Source: an uncultured Eubacteriales bacterium (lineage in GTDB: Bacteria; Bacillota; Clostridia; Oscillospirales; Acutalibacteraceae). Taken from it: 13,490 nucleotides of DNA. The DNA lies in assembly GCA_934667845.1 (NCBI GenBank), contig CAKUMQ010000064.1:1-13490 (forward strand), written 5' to 3'. Positions within the stretch are counted from its first letter, which is position 1, and each line of letters begins with the position of its first letter. The notes below the pieces were generated by a model. The model was not told where the DNA came from. It saw only the letters and a list, made by a program, of their open reading frames with translations, and searched no databases. Made by a program: the position numbers and the translations under genes. Below are positions 13,246 to 13,490 of this stretch, piece by piece.

Positions 13246-13490
13246 ATGGATTCACCTCAGCAGAAAATGGCGGAGCTGCAGTGTAAAGCGGTAATCCCGC
13301 AGCTTACACGGCGCAACATGATGGCGGAATATGTGCCGACGGCCGAAGCGGCGCTTGCGCGTGTGCAGGAACTGCTGATTCCCGGTGAAACGGTGGCGAC
13401 GGGCGGCTCTGCCACATTGGATCAGTGCGGCGTTACGGCGCTTTTGCGCAGCGGCGCCTATCGGTATTTAGACCGCGCCGGGGCGGATAC
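13246..13490 (+). CDS. LUD-domain protein (DUF162, LutB/LutC-related), 5' part only
   Basis: The first 81 codons of a gene that leaves the right edge. The translation includes LTRRNMMAEYVPTAEAALARVQELLIPGETVATGGSATLDQCG and LLRSGAYRYLDR (split here only for description; residues about 20-77). These match the start of the LUD domain: an RNxMxxxxV segment, an EAL-type helix, LIPxGxxVxxGGSxTLxxxG, and a DR motif. LUD proteins include subunits of the lactate-utilisation complex LutABC and many stand-alone proteins of unknown role. Nothing here suggests lutA or lutB next door, so a stand-alone LUD protein is more likely. AAGGGGG (about 13230-13236) precedes ATG 13246, and only 16 bases separate it from the exporter ATPase gene, so it may be in the same transcript. 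Confidence 0.88.
   Translation, partial: MDSPQQKMAELQCKAVIPQLTRRNMMAEYVPTAEAALARVQELLIPGETVATGGSATLDQCGVTALLRSGAYRYLDRAGAD

Noticed and set aside
1..13490. tRNA, rRNA, CRISPR array, IS element or phage attachment site
   Set aside because: No cloverleaf-like segment, regularly spaced repeats, transposase or integrase motifs, or flanking direct repeats were found by eye.

Overview
The window comes from an endospore-forming member of the Firmicutes, most likely a GC-rich clostridium of the Oscillospirales/Ruminococcaceae type. The sporulation evidence is a full-length spoIVA followed by an M50 protease of the SpoIVFB type. The clostridial assignment rests on the gene order (M50 protease, then a B12-binding-like radical SAM gene, then a DUF2344 gene), strong AGGAGG ribosome binding sites, sigma-A type promoters, and a threonine-linker surface protein. 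The lineage below class level is inference. Every gene-sized interval is accounted for; there is no stretch over 300 bases without a gene, and no tRNA, rRNA, IS element or CRISPR array was seen.

Layout. (1) 1-122: the 5' end of a GIY-YIG nuclease-like gene on the minus strand, starting at TTG. It diverges from a YgjP-type (DUF45) metallopeptidase gene at 161-850. (2) A hairpin at 866-904 separates that gene from a converging minus-strand gene (916-2691) for a secreted, membrane-anchored surface protein of unknown function. (3) 2757-2853 is a compact divergent promoter region. It includes a perfect 26-bp palindrome just downstream of the -10 of a Crp/Fnr-type regulator gene (2866-3504). That gene starts a four-gene operon with overlapping ends: regulator, lipoprotein binding protein, permease and a short ATPase (to 5854), forming an ABC importer of the SsuABC/TauABC/NitT class whose substrate is not known. 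(4) 5950-6459: a membrane-anchored XRE-type regulator with its own promoter and a terminator. (5) 6646-8124: spoIVA, with a sigma-E-like promoter. (6) 8185-8526 and 8520-9107: a small single-pass membrane protein translationally coupled to the SpoIVFB-like protease; it sits where SpoIVFA is normally encoded. (7) 9167-11633: a radical SAM/DUF2344 pair, encoded as two overlapping genes. (8) 11710-13229: a two-gene polysaccharide/teichoic-acid type ABC exporter behind a near-consensus promoter, followed 16 bases later by the start of a LUD-domain gene that leaves the window.

The most interesting points are the regulator/palindrome/ABC importer circuit with no assigned ligand or substrate, and the small membrane protein replacing SpoIVFA beside the protease. 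I do not see a clearly unprecedented system; most of the window is recognisable housekeeping and sporulation content with a few unusual local arrangements.
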